Source: Planctomycetota bacterium
GTDB lineage: Bacteria; Planctomycetota; Brocadiia; Brocadiales; Bathyanammoxibiaceae
Assembly: GCA_016209685.1 (NCBI GenBank)
Contig: JACQVQ010000009.1
Location: 124,001-188,000, forward strand
Direction: 5' to 3'
Length of the DNA stretch: 64,000 bases
Shown: piece after piece, positions 18,269-28,483 of the stretch
How the letters are laid out: every line of letters begins with the position of its first letter
Numbering within the stretch: position 1 is the stretch's first letter
The notes under the pieces: model-generated
Told to the model about the DNA's origin: nothing
What the model saw: only the letters and a program-made list of their open reading frames with translations
Database searches by the model: none
Translations under genes and position numbers: made by a program

Positions 18269-19183
18269 TCAGGCCTTGCCAGATGAGCCAAAGACCTGCA
18301 TCTTATTCCTCATGGTCTGGACCATTAATTCCCTGGCAGGACCCAGTATCTTTCTTGGGTCAAATTCCTCCGGGCGCTCCGTCAAGACTTTTCTTATAGA
18401 AGCCGTAAATGCAAGTCTCAAGTCAGTGTCAATATTTATCTTGTTTATACCGTTCTTTATGGCCTCCCTTATGGATTCCAGGGGTATGCCTTTTGCCCCT
18501 TTTAATCTTGCACCATAACCCTCAGCCATATCCACAATCTCCTTCTCCACGCTGGAGGCCCCGTGGAGGACCAGTGGGATATTTACTAAATCCTTTATCC
18601 TCTTTACCAGGTCAGTCCTCAACCTGGGTTCACCTTTGAATTTGTAGGCTCCATGACTTGTGCCAATGGCCACAGCCAGGGCGTCTACCCCTGTTTCCTT
18701 TACGAAACGCCCTGCGGCCTCGGGGTCTGTCAATTGTACCTCTCCTGCCACCTCGTCCTCAATCCCTCCCAGTCTCCCCAGTTCGGCCTCCACACTTACC
18801 CCCACCGGGTGGGCCACCTCTACTACCCTTCGGGTAAGCTCTATGTTTTTATTAAAGTCCAGGTGACTGCCATCAATCATCACGGAGGTAAAACCATTGC
18901 GTATGGCCTTCAGTACCGCCTCCACGCTACCCCCGTGGTCCAGGTGGAGGGCTACGGGTGCTGGGGAGCTCTCGGCGGCCTTATGCACCATGGCGGATAG
19001 CAGGTCAAACCCGGCGTACTCTCCTGCCTTTTCTGTGGCCTGCAGTATTACCGGGGAGTGCTCCAGTTGGGCCGCCTGGAAGGCCGCCTGGACGGTCTCC
19101 AGATTGTTTACGTTAAAGGCTGGTACTGCATAGCCCCCTGACGATGCCTTGTCCAGTAGTTCTTTCAGACTAACCAGTGCCAT
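18269..19183 (-). CDS. fba: Class II fructose-bisphosphate aldolase family
   Basis: 'GGYAVPAFNVNNLETVQA', 'VALHLDHGGSVEAVLKAIRNGFTSVMIDGSHLDFNKNIELT', 'AIGTSHGAYKF', 'LVLHGASSV', 'INKINIDTDLRLA'. Confidence 0.94.
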   Translation of the reverse strand: MALVSLKELLDKASSGGYAVPAFNVNNLETVQAAFQAAQLEHSPVILQATEKAGEYAGFDLLSAMVHKAAESSPAPVALHLDHGGSVEAVLKAIRNGFTSVMIDGSHLDFNKNIELTRRVVEVAHPVGVSVEAELGRLGGIEDEVAGEVQLTDPEAAGRFVKETGVDALAVAIGTSHGAYKFKGEPRLRTDLVKRIKDLVNIPLVLHGASSVEKEIVDMAEGYGARLKGAKGIPLESIREAIKNGINKINIDTDLRLAFTASIRKVLTERPEEFDPRKILGPARELMVQTMRNKMQVFGSSGKA

Positions 19184-19787
19184 GTGACGCCTGGCTTACG
19201 AGGGCCTCTAGTTCTCCCTCGTCAATAAAGGTCTGAAAGTCATCCAGTATGGCCTCTTTCATTGTACCGTCAAGTCTGAGCACCTGCTTCAGCCCTTCCA
19301 CCATCTTCTCCTTATCCCCCAGCACGGCGGAGGTCATGGCTATGTTATACCAGGCGGTGGCAAAACCGGGGTCAAGTTTCACTGTCTGGACGTAGGCTGA
19401 GAGGGCCTCTTTGTAGCGCTTGAGTTCACCCAGGACTACCCCTTTGTTGTTCCATGCCCTGGCAAATGCTGGGTCTAGCTTTAGGGCCTGTTCGTGGGAC
19501 TGAAGGGCCTCCTGTGGACGCATGAGGTTACCCAACGTCATGCCTTTCCCGTCCCAGGCAACGGGGGAATTGGGGTTGAGTTCCAGGGCCATCGCGTATG
19601 CCTTAAGGGCATTCTCATGCTCTCCTTTCTCGTAATAGAATTCTGCCTGCCTCAGACGGTGACCGAAGAGGGACATCTTTTCCTCGTGCCTCTCCAGTTC
19701 CAGTTTGGCCTTCTGAGAGGCCTCCTCTATCTTTTTCAGGGCCCCTTGCAGGAGCTTCTCTATCTCTGCCTTTATTTTATCATCCAT
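19170..19787 (-). CDS. TPR repeat protein
   Basis: Tandem 34-aa TPR units 'ALKAYAMALELNPNSPVAWDGKGMTLGNLMRPQEAL...'. Confidence 0.85.
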   Translation of the reverse strand: MDDKIKAEIEKLLQGALKKIEEASQKAKLELERHEEKMSLFGHRLRQAEFYYEKGEHENALKAYAMALELNPNSPVAWDGKGMTLGNLMRPQEALQSHEQALKLDPAFARAWNNKGVVLGELKRYKEALSAYVQTVKLDPGFATAWYNIAMTSAVLGDKEKMVEGLKQVLRLDGTMKEAILDDFQTFIDEGELEALVSQASHGTG

Positions 19788-20005
19788 AATTCTGCGTTTG
19801 GCCTTCTCCGCCTAAGGTGGACTCGGCCGACGGCCATTGGCAATTTGGAGGCCGAAAGCCGATAACCGAGTTTAGACTCCCAGTGCGCCCAGTATACCTG
19901 AAATTGCGCAGGTTTCAATTCCTGTGTTGTATATACACTATGTAAGGGGGGGCTCCCCCCTACATCCTAAAAAATAACAGAACAAGTTCCTCTAGCTTTA
20001 CAGTG

Positions 20006-22987
20006 ATGGAATCCATTATAATTTTGCCTATGGTGGCCTTTACTAAAGAAAATCCGGTATCCAGAGTCCAGAATACGGCAGGCAGAATCCTGTGTATTGC
20101 ATTCTGTATCCTGTATTCTGGATTCTGCCTTTCCGTTCAGGCCCTGGCGGGGGGACAGCCATGGGAGGTGCCAAGGGAAGAATCCGCCTCAGGCGGACTG
20201 CGATTCCGCCTGACCAACACCGTCTTTGCCCATATAAAGGATTACTACATAGATTTCCATAACCTGGCAGCCGCGGAGGTCCTGGGGGACGCCCTCAGGG
20301 GCATAGAGGGCATCACACCCAACCTAAAAATAGACGTCCGCGAAAAAGAAGTTCTGGTCCAGTTGGGTGGCTCTACTAAGACCTTCGACACCGTAGGAAT
20401 AAAGAACTGGCTGGTACTGCGGGAACTACTGAAAGAGATATTAACCTTCGTAGAATCTGGTGGTAGCACCACAGGCAACAAGGGGGATTATCCTTTGAGC
20501 ACACCCGAGCTGGAGTACGCAGCCCTAAATGGCATCCTGAATAGTTTTGACCCCTACTCCAGGCTGTACCGTCCAGAAGACCTGGAGAGGATAAGGAACC
20601 TGGGGTCAGGGAGTTTCATGGGATTGGGAGTGGAGGTAGAATTTAAGGAGGGATTTCTAACGGTAACGTACCTTCACAAGGACTCACCCGCCCACGAGGC
20701 GGGTCTACAGCTCGGGGACAGGATAGTAGAGATAGAGGGAGAGAGCACCAGGAATATGGGTCTTACTGAGGCTCTGGGCCGCATGAGCGGCCCGCAGGGC
20801 ACCAGCATCACCCTTTCGGTATGGAGGTCGGCGGTATCCAACTTGCCCATCAAAAAGCAAGGCCACTCCCATCAAAGCGGCAGGGCTGCTGCCGACGAAG
20901 GCGGCCAGATACTGAGCTTCACCTTGAAAACAGAGCGTATAGAGCCGGAGCCTGCCGAATGGGCCCTCTTAGAAGGTGGGAGGGCCACTTCCGATAGTAG
21001 GGGAGATGCTCCCAATGAGGGCCTGGGATACATAAAACTAAAGGGCTTTCAGGAGGGGGCCTTTTATTCCATGGTAAAAGCCATAAGAGGACTGGAAGAG
21101 GTTGGGGGACTGAAGGGGCTGGTGCTTGACCTTAGAAATAATTGCGGGGGGGTGATGGAGGAGATAATAAACGTGGCAGAACTCTTCCTCCCGGATGGAA
21201 TCATCACCATAAAGACCCGAACCGGCGAGGTACTGCCCGAGTTTGTTACCGCCCGTCCCTCCGGGAGGGTAGAGGAGGCGTGTCCCATCGTGGTCTTGAT
21301 GGACGGGGAGAGCGCCTCAGGTGCAGAGATATTGTCAGCCGCCTTAAGGGACAATGGGCGGGCCTTGCTCGTGGGGGAGCAGACCTTTGGCAAGGCCTGC
21401 ATCCAGCAGGTCTTCCGCCTCTATGGAAGGCACACCCTCAAACTAACCACCGCCAAGTACTTTACCCCCGGGGGCGAATATATAAACCTTAGGGGCCTTA
21501 CCCCAGACGTCCTCCTTGTGCCAATAAAGGTGGCGGGGGCCACCTCAGGCGGACCCACGTCCAGGGATAAGACTACCCTGGCCCGCAGGGCCCATTATGC
21601 CCATAGTGACAACGGTGATGGTACTACACACCGTACCCCTACTGTCCTGTGCTATCTGGAAAGGGAAGAGTCGGCAGGATCACCTCCGCCAGTGGAGTAC
21701 GCCTCGGGTAGCAAGGCCGCCCCCATCGGTGGATTCCAAAAAGACTTCCAGATACAACTGGCCAAAAACCTCCTGAAAGCGGTCCTTTCTGACGGTAAGA
21801 GGGCCTCTTTGGGGGTGGTAAAAGAGTACCAGGCCGAAGAGGATAGTAGGATTGTAAAGGCCCTGGAGTCCAGGAAGATAGACTGGTCCACGGGAGCAAC
21901 CGAGGGAATGCCTGTCTCTGTTGCCAATCTAGCCATTGATAAAGAAGAGGTAGAGGCAGGAGATACCGTCACCCTCACCCTCTCTGTGGAAAATCGCGGG
22001 GAACACCCCCTTTTCAGGGTCCTGGCAGAAGGCATCTCAGGAAATCCTGCCCTTAACGGACTGGAGTTCCCTATGGGAAAGGTAGAACCAGGTAAGAAGG
22101 TCAGTCATAGCCTTAAAATAAAAGTCCCTGATGATTCACTGGACAGACACGATGAAATAGTATTGAGGTTTACGGAGGATAATGGGTTTCCTCCCGCAGA
22201 TATTGTGAACTGGGTCACTATCTGGGCCCACCCAACTCCCTTATTTGCCTACTCCTGCCAATTACCCCGGGTCCAGGCAGTTTCCGCCTCAGACGGACCA
22301 GGTATAGAAAAGGCGGTATCCGCCCCTTCGGCTTCGCTCAGGGCAGGCTCAGACGTACCAGCAAAAAAGAGCGGAAAGGAGACGGAACTCTTACTGAAGG
22401 TGAAGAACATAGGTCTTGGGGTATCCCATCGGAACGTGGTGGTTCTGAAAGGAGATGAAGAGGCGGGAGTAACAGTCCTGAAGGGGCGGCAAGAACTTGG
22501 CGTACTGAAACCTGGTGAAGAGAGGGAGGTAAAATTTGCCTTCACCTTTACGCCGCCTGTCGGGGGGCCACTCCCAACCACGGCTAGACCACTAAGGCTG
22601 CTTATCACAGACCTCCTCCTGGGCGCCCAGCTATCTGCCAGGTTACCCCTACAAGCCCAGTACCCTATTGGCACGGGGCAGGAAGAAAGGGGTACGGAGG
22701 AGGTATCCGGCCTGCCACCCTCCATAATCCTTCAAAATGCTGTCCTGCTGGCGGCGGAGGGGTTCGTGGAGTTATCCTTCACGGCAAGAGACGACCGTCA
22801 CCCGGAAGGGGCCTATGTGCTGGTAAATGAACGTAAGGTCTTCTTCGGTTACAATCCTGAACCAACCCCGGAGCATACCTTCACCACCAGCCTCCCCATA
22901 ACCAGGGGACCGAACCTTGTCAGGATAGTGGCCTACGATGACCAGGGACTTTCAACGGAGAAGGCATTCGTGATTACGGGAAGGTAA
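20006..22987 (+). CDS. S41 C-terminal processing peptidase with PDZ domain and a long CARDB-like C-terminal extension
   Basis: 'FMGLGVEVEFKEGFLTVTYLHKDSPAHEAGLQLGDRIVEIEG' (PDZ), 'GESASGAEILSAALRDNGRALLVGEQTFGKACIQQ' (S41). Confidence 0.9.
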   Translation: MESIIILPMVAFTKENPVSRVQNTAGRILCIAFCILYSGFCLSVQALAGGQPWEVPREESASGGLRFRLTNTVFAHIKDYYIDFHNLAAAEVLGDALRGIEGITPNLKIDVREKEVLVQLGGSTKTFDTVGIKNWLVLRELLKEILTFVESGGSTTGNKGDYPLSTPELEYAALNGILNSFDPYSRLYRPEDLERIRNLGSGSFMGLGVEVEFKEGFLTVTYLHKDSPAHEAGLQLGDRIVEIEGESTRNMGLTEALGRMSGPQGTSITLSVWRSAVSNLPIKKQGHSHQSGRAAADEGGQILSFTLKTERIEPEPAEWALLEGGRATSDSRGDAPNEGLGYIKLKGFQEGAFYSMVKAIRGLEEVGGLKGLVLDLRNNCGGVMEEIINVAELFLPDGIITIKTRTGEVLPEFVTARPSGRVEEACPIVVLMDGESASGAEILSAALRDNGRALLVGEQTFGKACIQQVFRLYGRHTLKLTTAKYFTPGGEYINLRGLTPDVLLVPIKVAGATSGGPTSRDKTTLARRAHYAHSDNGDGTTHRTPTVLCYLEREESAGSPPPVEYASGSKAAPIGGFQKDFQIQLAKNLLKAVLSDGKRASLGVVKEYQAEEDSRIVKALESRKIDWSTGATEGMPVSVANLAIDKEEVEAGDTVTLTLSVENRGEHPLFRVLAEGISGNPALNGLEFPMGKVEPGKKVSHSLKIKVPDDSLDRHDEIVLRFTEDNGFPPADIVNWVTIWAHPTPLFAYSCQLPRVQAVSASDGPGIEKAVSAPSASLRAGSDVPAKKSGKETELLLKVKNIGLGVSHRNVVVLKGDEEAGVTVLKGRQELGVLKPGEEREVKFAFTFTPPVGGPLPTTARPLRLLITDLLLGAQLSARLPLQAQYPIGTGQEERGTEEVSGLPPSIILQNAVLLAAEGFVELSFTARDDRHPEGAYVLVNERKVFFGYNPEPTPEHTFTTSLPITRGPNLVRIVAYDDQGLSTEKAFVITGR

Positions 22988-23057
22988 GGCAGTCGTCAGG
23001 ATTCTGTATTCTGTATTCTTGATTCTATATTCCGAATCCTGTATCCTGTAGCCTGTC

Positions 23058-24071
23058 ATGAAAGTCGGCATAGCAGGGGCAACGGCCTATACCAGTCTTG
23101 AGTTAATCAAGCTCCTCCTGAGGCACCCAAGGGTAGAGATTAGTTACCTGGGGGTCAGGAGGGAAGGCTCTCCCAGGATATCTGAGATATTCCCCTCCCT
23201 GAGGCGGTTGATAGAGTTGCCCTGCTCAGGACTTGAGCCTGAGGACGTCCCTGAGGGGGTGGAACTCCTCTTCGTCACCCTCCCACCAAAGGTCTCCATG
23301 AACTACGTCCCCAAGTATCTACGGAGGGGAGTGAGGGTTATTGACTTCAGTGCAGACTATCGTTTTAAGGACCCCGCCGTCTATGAGAAATGGTATAAGA
23401 CCTCCCATACCGACCCGGAGGGTCTTAAGAGGGCGGTATACGGCCTGCCGGAGTTGTATCGTAAAGAGATAATAGGGGCATCCCTGGTGAGTAACCCCGG
23501 GTGTTACCCTGTCTCCACCATCCTTCCCCTTGCCCCTTTATTAAAGAAAGGGCTCGTGGAGCCTACGGATATAATCGTAGATTCCAAGTCTGGGGTATCG
23601 GGGAGGGGGCGGGAGGCAACGGAGGCCTCCCATTATTGCGAGTGTAATGAGAACATAGAGGCCTACAGTGTGGGCACCCACCGTCATACCCCTGAGATAG
23701 AAGAGGTGCTTACGGACAGGACGGGGATGCAGGTAAAGGTATACTTTACACCCCACCTGGCCCCCATGGACCGTGGGATCCTCTCCACCATATACGCCAG
23801 GCACAAGGGGAGTGTGGGAGAGGAGGCATTGAGGGAGACCTTAAAGAACTTTTACCAGGAAGAACTATTCATCCGTATAAAAGAGACAGGGGAGTTCCCC
23901 AGGACAAAGGAGGTTACAGATACCAACTTCTGTGACATCTCCCTGAATGTGGTAGGGGAGAGGGTCATCCTCCTCTCGGCGATAGATAACCTCATCAAAG
24001 GGGCCTCGGGGGAGGCAGTGCAGAATATGAACGTGATGTTTGGGTTTGAGGAGACTGCGGGGATTCTTTGA
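23058..24071 (+). CDS. argC: N-acetyl-gamma-glutamyl-phosphate reductase
   Basis: 'KVGIAGATAYTSLELIKLLLRHP', 'SNPGCYPVSTILPLAPL', 'GVSGRGREATEASHYCECNENIEAYSVGTHRHTPEIE'. Confidence 0.95.
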   Translation: MKVGIAGATAYTSLELIKLLLRHPRVEISYLGVRREGSPRISEIFPSLRRLIELPCSGLEPEDVPEGVELLFVTLPPKVSMNYVPKYLRRGVRVIDFSADYRFKDPAVYEKWYKTSHTDPEGLKRAVYGLPELYRKEIIGASLVSNPGCYPVSTILPLAPLLKKGLVEPTDIIVDSKSGVSGRGREATEASHYCECNENIEAYSVGTHRHTPEIEEVLTDRTGMQVKVYFTPHLAPMDRGILSTIYARHKGSVGEEALRETLKNFYQEELFIRIKETGEFPRTKEVTDTNFCDISLNVVGERVILLSAIDNLIKGASGEAVQNMNVMFGFEETAGIL

Positions 24072-24093
24072 TTCCGTGGGTCCTTTCCTGACC

Positions 24094-24786
24094 TTACCAG
24101 GGCTTAAGTTCAAAAGTCCCCCCAAAGTACCCCTTCCTCTCGGCCTCTCCCAGTTGCATGATACCACGCAGTTCCACGGCCCACTCAGTGACAGCAACCC
24201 TGGCGTGACCAAACTTTGTAAAGTCCTTTACGTTTGCGATACTATCCTTGCCCGCCCGTGCGTCCGTAAACCGTAGTACCGTCTTACCACTGGTGGCATC
24301 TACCATGCGTCCCTCTAGGGCAACCTCACCCTTGGAGAGCGGCATGGCTATAACGGCACTGGTAATGACGTTAGAGCCTACGTCCACCGGGGCGAGCTTT
24401 ACCAGGGCCGTCTCAAGGACCAACGTATTACCTGCCTTCTCAGGGGATTGATTGATAAGATAAGATTTTCCCAATTCCTCCGCAAACTCTTGCTTCATAA
24501 AGTCGGTGAGTTCTTTCAATTCCATCTGGTTGTACTGCTCGTCATACCACCTTAGCTTCTGCAAATAAGCGATGTTTACCGGCTTGATGATGATATTCTT
24601 ATAGGTCTTAAAGTCTACCCCTGGTTCGGTATAAAAACGATGGAAGTTTTTGGTCTGTGCCATGTTTGAGTAGTCACCAAGGAACCCTGTCTCCTTATAA
24701 GGCTTTGATGCACATGAGACCAATAGGCAGAGGCTGACGAACAGTACGGCCACAGGGAGTGACTTGATATTTCTAATATTTTTCAT
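24094..24786 (-). CDS. Lipoprotein of DUF3313/DUF4410 type
   Basis: Lipobox-like 'LFVSLCLLVSCASKPY'; 'GMV..TSGKTVLRFTDARAGK' pattern; start at MKNIRN. Confidence 0.65.
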   Translation of the reverse strand: MKNIRNIKSLPVAVLFVSLCLLVSCASKPYKETGFLGDYSNMAQTKNFHRFYTEPGVDFKTYKNIIIKPVNIAYLQKLRWYDEQYNQMELKELTDFMKQEFAEELGKSYLINQSPEKAGNTLVLETALVKLAPVDVGSNVITSAVIAMPLSKGEVALEGRMVDATSGKTVLRFTDARAGKDSIANVKDFTKFGHARVAVTEWAVELRGIMQLGEAERKGYFGGTFELKPW

Positions 24787-24790
24787 GGGA

Positions 24791-25471
24791 CTACCTCCTT
24801 CCAAAATTTTTATTAGAGGAAGTCTTAACATCTTCTGGGGTCTTTCCTGCCTTGACGTCGTCCTGGACTGCCTTATAGACGTCTTGCTGTAATTTAACGG
24901 ACAGTTCCCTCACCGCCGTACTCATGGCCACAACGACCGATAACGGTTCTTTTTTCTCACAGACGGCAGAATAATGGTAGTTCCTCTGGAAGAGTATCTT
25001 CTTCGCCGACTCTTTGGGTGGCACCTTAATAAAGGTAACCTCCAGGTCAATGACAGCAGTCCAGTCTTTACCTAAATCCTCTTCGGAGATCTCATGGACG
25101 TGGCCCAGAATCTCATAATCCCATATCATGCCCCCCGGGATAGGCGTAACGGCACGGTAACAGCTAGAATCCTGGAGGTCTTTTAAGAGTGCATTCTTAA
25201 CCATCGCACTCGGGTTTGTAATCCAGCGGTGATAATAATAGGCGTGTCGCTTGAAGGTGTCCTCTTTATAGATTATCCGGTCGTGATCATAAGTAGAGGC
25301 AATAGTAAAATTGCGTATGCCCAATACTACGTCCAGGGGTTCTGAGGCAGGAGAACCCAGTGGGCCATATTCAATCTGGTAGTAATCAACCTTTGCTGCA
25401 GGGTGCTGCAGATTAACACAGCCGGTGTACAGGAGGAGGGATACAAATGCCAGGCTAAGACGTAGACTCAT
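24791..25471 (-). CDS. ABC-type transport auxiliary lipoprotein (PqiC-like)
   Basis: Lipoprotein signal 'LLLYTGCVNL', 'YYQIEYGP', follows mlaD in operon. Confidence 0.75.
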   Translation of the reverse strand: MSLRLSLAFVSLLLYTGCVNLQHPAAKVDYYQIEYGPLGSPASEPLDVVLGIRNFTIASTYDHDRIIYKEDTFKRHAYYYHRWITNPSAMVKNALLKDLQDSSCYRAVTPIPGGMIWDYEILGHVHEISEEDLGKDWTAVIDLEVTFIKVPPKESAKKILFQRNYHYSAVCEKKEPLSVVVAMSTAVRELSVKLQQDVYKAVQDDVKAGKTPEDVKTSSNKNFGRR

Positions 25472-25473
25472 AT

Positions 25474-26316
25474 TTAATCCTTAGAAATTAATCTCGGTTG
25501 AGGGGGTTGGCTAAAGAGCATGGCGGAGGGGCTCTGTTTGAGTGTCTGGTTTAACTCCTTGACCGTTTCTCCGGTAGCCCTCAAGACATCGTCCATTTCC
25601 AACATGTTTTGCAGTTCAACTGTCGTTGCGTTTAGATTGCGTGATAAGAGTAGCCCTTCTTCCAGGAAGGCATTCGTCTTTTTAGAAAGCGTCTTGGCAT
25701 CAAGGTCAGCCATTAGCTCATTAAGAGATTTGACGGTGGTATTTAGGTTTCCGACAGTCTCGTGCAACTTAAGCTCTGCAATGAGTTTGTTGGAATTATC
25801 CAGCAGGTTGGTAAGTTTATCAGAGATTAGCTTAACGTCAAGCTGGTTGACGTTTTTCAAGGTCTTGTCAATTGCCTCGCCAAGTTGCTCAAGGCTGGAA
25901 GATTGCGAAGGGATAACAGGATATTCTGGTTTAAAGGATAATTTCACCGGTTTGGCGTCCGTACCCTCTTTCAGGGCCTCAACCTCAATATATCTCAGGC
26001 CCGTTATGCCTGCATATTCTACACGTGAGGTAAACTCTGGTTTCATACGGAATGAGGAGTCAATCTTCATCACAACCTCAACATGTTCTCCGTCCGGGGC
26101 AACATTAATCTCTGCAACGTGGCCTATCTTGACTCCTTTGTATTTTACTGGGGCATCTGGGTCTAGACCAGTGGTGGTCTCTAAGAAGTAGCTTACGTAG
26201 GTAGTCCTGTCTTCTGCGCCGAACCAGGAGAGTAGTCCAATTACGGCCCCCACAACCAGGACGATACCCACTATGACAAAAATCCCAACCCTAACTTTTA
26301 GAGCCGTACCAGCCAT
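25474..26316 (-). CDS. mlaD: MlaD/MCE family substrate-binding protein
   Basis: 'TGLDPDAPVKYKGVKIGHVAEI', 'YAGITGLRYIEV' MCE motifs. Confidence 0.9.
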   Translation of the reverse strand: MAGTALKVRVGIFVIVGIVLVVGAVIGLLSWFGAEDRTTYVSYFLETTTGLDPDAPVKYKGVKIGHVAEINVAPDGEHVEVVMKIDSSFRMKPEFTSRVEYAGITGLRYIEVEALKEGTDAKPVKLSFKPEYPVIPSQSSSLEQLGEAIDKTLKNVNQLDVKLISDKLTNLLDNSNKLIAELKLHETVGNLNTTVKSLNELMADLDAKTLSKKTNAFLEEGLLLSRNLNATTVELQNMLEMDDVLRATGETVKELNQTLKQSPSAMLFSQPPQPRLISKD

Positions 26317-26362
26317 GGCAAAAACCTCCTATCACTAACTCCTGTGTTCTACTTTAACTAAC

Positions 26363-27130
26363 CTAGACGTTTAAGCCCTCTCCAACCTGACGGTTAAAGA
26401 AATTCCTGACAAAGGGGTTGTCACTCTTATCTCTCAACTCCACAGGGCCACCTTCGGCTATGATGTTCTTTGCCCTTTTATCCAGCATGATTACCCTATG
26501 TGCAATAGAGTAAATACTTGGTAGTTCGTGGGTCACCACGACCATGGTTGTCCCAAGGCTGGCGTTAAATTGTACAATCAGATTATCAAGGCCTGCGGAG
26601 GTAACCGGGTCTAACCCGGCAGAGGGTTCGTCAAGGAAGAGTATCTCCGGGTCAAGTGCCATAGCACGTGCAATACCCGCCCTCTTTTTCATCCCCCCGC
26701 TGAGTTCGGCCGGCAGATACCCCTCATACCCACGAAGGCCCACCATATTTAGTTTCATGCGCACCAGGAAATCAATTGTCTCCCTGGGCAGAGACGTATA
26801 TTCTTGTAACGGCAGTGCAATGTTTTCGGCAATCGTCATTGAACCTAACAGTGCGCTGGACTGAAAGAGTACGCCAAACTTCCGCAGGATTTGCAGGCGT
26901 CTCTTACCTTCCGCAAGGACTATATCTTTTCCCTCTATGAGGACCTGCCCCCTGTAGGGGTCATGGAGTCCAATCATATTTTTCAACAAGGTGCTCTTCC
27001 CGCACCCGCTCCCTCCCAGGATTATAAATATCTCACCCCGGTAGATGTCAAAATTTACATTGTCAAGGGTTACTTCACCTTTGTACCCGGCAGTCAGACC
27101 TCTAACCTGTATAATCGGGGTTTTTCCCAT
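26363..27130 (-). CDS. mlaF: MlaF-like ABC transporter ATPase
   Basis: 'GGSGCGKSTLLKNMIGL', 'ELSGGMKKRAGIARAMALDPEILFLDEPSAGLDP'; start at MGKTPIIQVRGL. Confidence 0.93.
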   Translation of the reverse strand: MGKTPIIQVRGLTAGYKGEVTLDNVNFDIYRGEIFIILGGSGCGKSTLLKNMIGLHDPYRGQVLIEGKDIVLAEGKRRLQILRKFGVLFQSSALLGSMTIAENIALPLQEYTSLPRETIDFLVRMKLNMVGLRGYEGYLPAELSGGMKKRAGIARAMALDPEILFLDEPSAGLDPVTSAGLDNLIVQFNASLGTTMVVVTHELPSIYSIAHRVIMLDKRAKNIIAEGGPVELRDKSDNPFVRNFFNRQVGEGLNV

Positions 27131-27134
27131 GATA

Positions 27135-28286
27135 TTACCATTTAACGTAGTTAAACATAAGAGTAAATAGGGCATCGTAAAGGATGATAAGGAAAATCCC
27201 TGACACTGCGGCAGAGGTGGTGGAACGACCGACCCCCTGTGCCCCACCCTCCACTTGCAGTCCCCTCATGCACCCAACACCTGATATAAGCAGGGCAAAG
27301 ACCATGCTTTTGAAATAGCCAGAAAACACATCAAGTATATCAAGGGCCCTCTGCGTCTGCAATATATAACCCCACGGCGTCAGGTCTAGAAATACCACCC
27401 CTACCACCAACCCCCCGGAGATGCCAACCACGTCAGACATTAAGGTCAGGGTGGGGACGGTAATTAGGGCTGCCAGGACCTTGGGTATGATTAAAAAGCG
27501 AGTGGGTTCAAGCCCCATAACCTTCAAGGCATCTATCTCCTCGGATACCTTCATTGTACCAATCTCTGCGGCAAAGGCGGTACCAGACCTGCCAGCTACT
27601 ATGATAGCTGTCATGAGGGGGCCTAATTCTCTGACGATGGAGAGTCCTACCAGATTGGCCACGAAGATATCGGCCCCAAATTGCCTGAGCTGGACTGCGG
27701 CCTGAAAGGCCATTATAAAACCCACAAGGAAGCTGATGAGCAGTACAATAGGTACGGCCTCTATCCCGGTCCTCTCCATATAGAGAAAGGCATCATTCCA
27801 CCGTACTTTATTGGGATACCTGAAGGCATACCCCAGCGCCAGGGTAACGTCCCCCAGGTAAGCAAACGTAAAGCGCGTATCATTTATAAAGTTCAAGCTG
27901 GCCCCGCCAAGGAGCGCAATAAGGCTAGGGCCTTTCTCTATCAGACGGTCCCTCTCACTCAGCAGCGACTCCAGGTTAAGTATCTCAAATAACCCTTGAA
28001 TCTCTGGCTTGACATTTATTAGCCTTACGTGAGACCCCTGTTTCTCCAGCCTCAATCTTATCTGGGCAATAACGGCGGCGGCGGTACTGTCAAAATAGCT
28101 AATCTCACCAAGGTCTAATGTCACGTCCCTGACTGGCCCTCCGGACAAATAGTTTGTCAAGTCGGTTAAGAACCTGGAAGAGTTTGCTGACGACACGCTA
28201 CCACTAAGTTTAAGACGCCAGTGCTCAGCCCCCTCCTTTTCAACTGCAATGTGATACCCAGTACCTGCCTTGGCTTGTTTCGTCAT
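27135..28286 (-). CDS. mlaE: MlaE-like permease with N-terminal STAS (MlaB-like) domain fusion
   Basis: 'VTLDLGEISYFDSTAAAVIAQ' (STAS), 'FLVGFIMAFQAAVQLRQFGADIFVANLVGLSIVRELGPLMTAIIVAGRSGTAFAAEIGTMKVSEEIDALKVMG'. Confidence 0.93.
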   Translation of the reverse strand: MTKQAKAGTGYHIAVEKEGAEHWRLKLSGSVSSANSSRFLTDLTNYLSGGPVRDVTLDLGEISYFDSTAAAVIAQIRLRLEKQGSHVRLINVKPEIQGLFEILNLESLLSERDRLIEKGPSLIALLGGASLNFINDTRFTFAYLGDVTLALGYAFRYPNKVRWNDAFLYMERTGIEAVPIVLLISFLVGFIMAFQAAVQLRQFGADIFVANLVGLSIVRELGPLMTAIIVAGRSGTAFAAEIGTMKVSEEIDALKVMGLEPTRFLIIPKVLAALITVPTLTLMSDVVGISGGLVVGVVFLDLTPWGYILQTQRALDILDVFSGYFKSMVFALLISGVGCMRGLQVEGGAQGVGRSTTSAAVSGIFLIILYDALFTLMFNYVKW

Positions 28287-28483
28287 CTAAGATAGCCTTT
28301 TATAACGTGCCCCTTGCAATTAGAATTATGTGTACATTATTTTATTGGTAAAGAAATGTCAATGGCATAGCATTGGGAGTAAAAATTCTTGACACCCAGG
28401 TATCAATTTTGTAACATAACGCCTGCCCTGGGCAAAATTTAGCTAATTCCTGGTCCTATTGGAGAGGTTCACTTTAAACTACA

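Noticed and set aside
27131-27247. N-terminal extension MGHRGSVVPPPLPQCQ... of the MlaF-like ORF
   Set aside because: Overlaps the mlaE coding region in another frame; real start is MGKTPIIQVRGL.
27135-28286. STAS-MlaE fusion as novel
   Set aside because: N-terminal STAS fusions to MlaE-type permeases are known in other bacteria.
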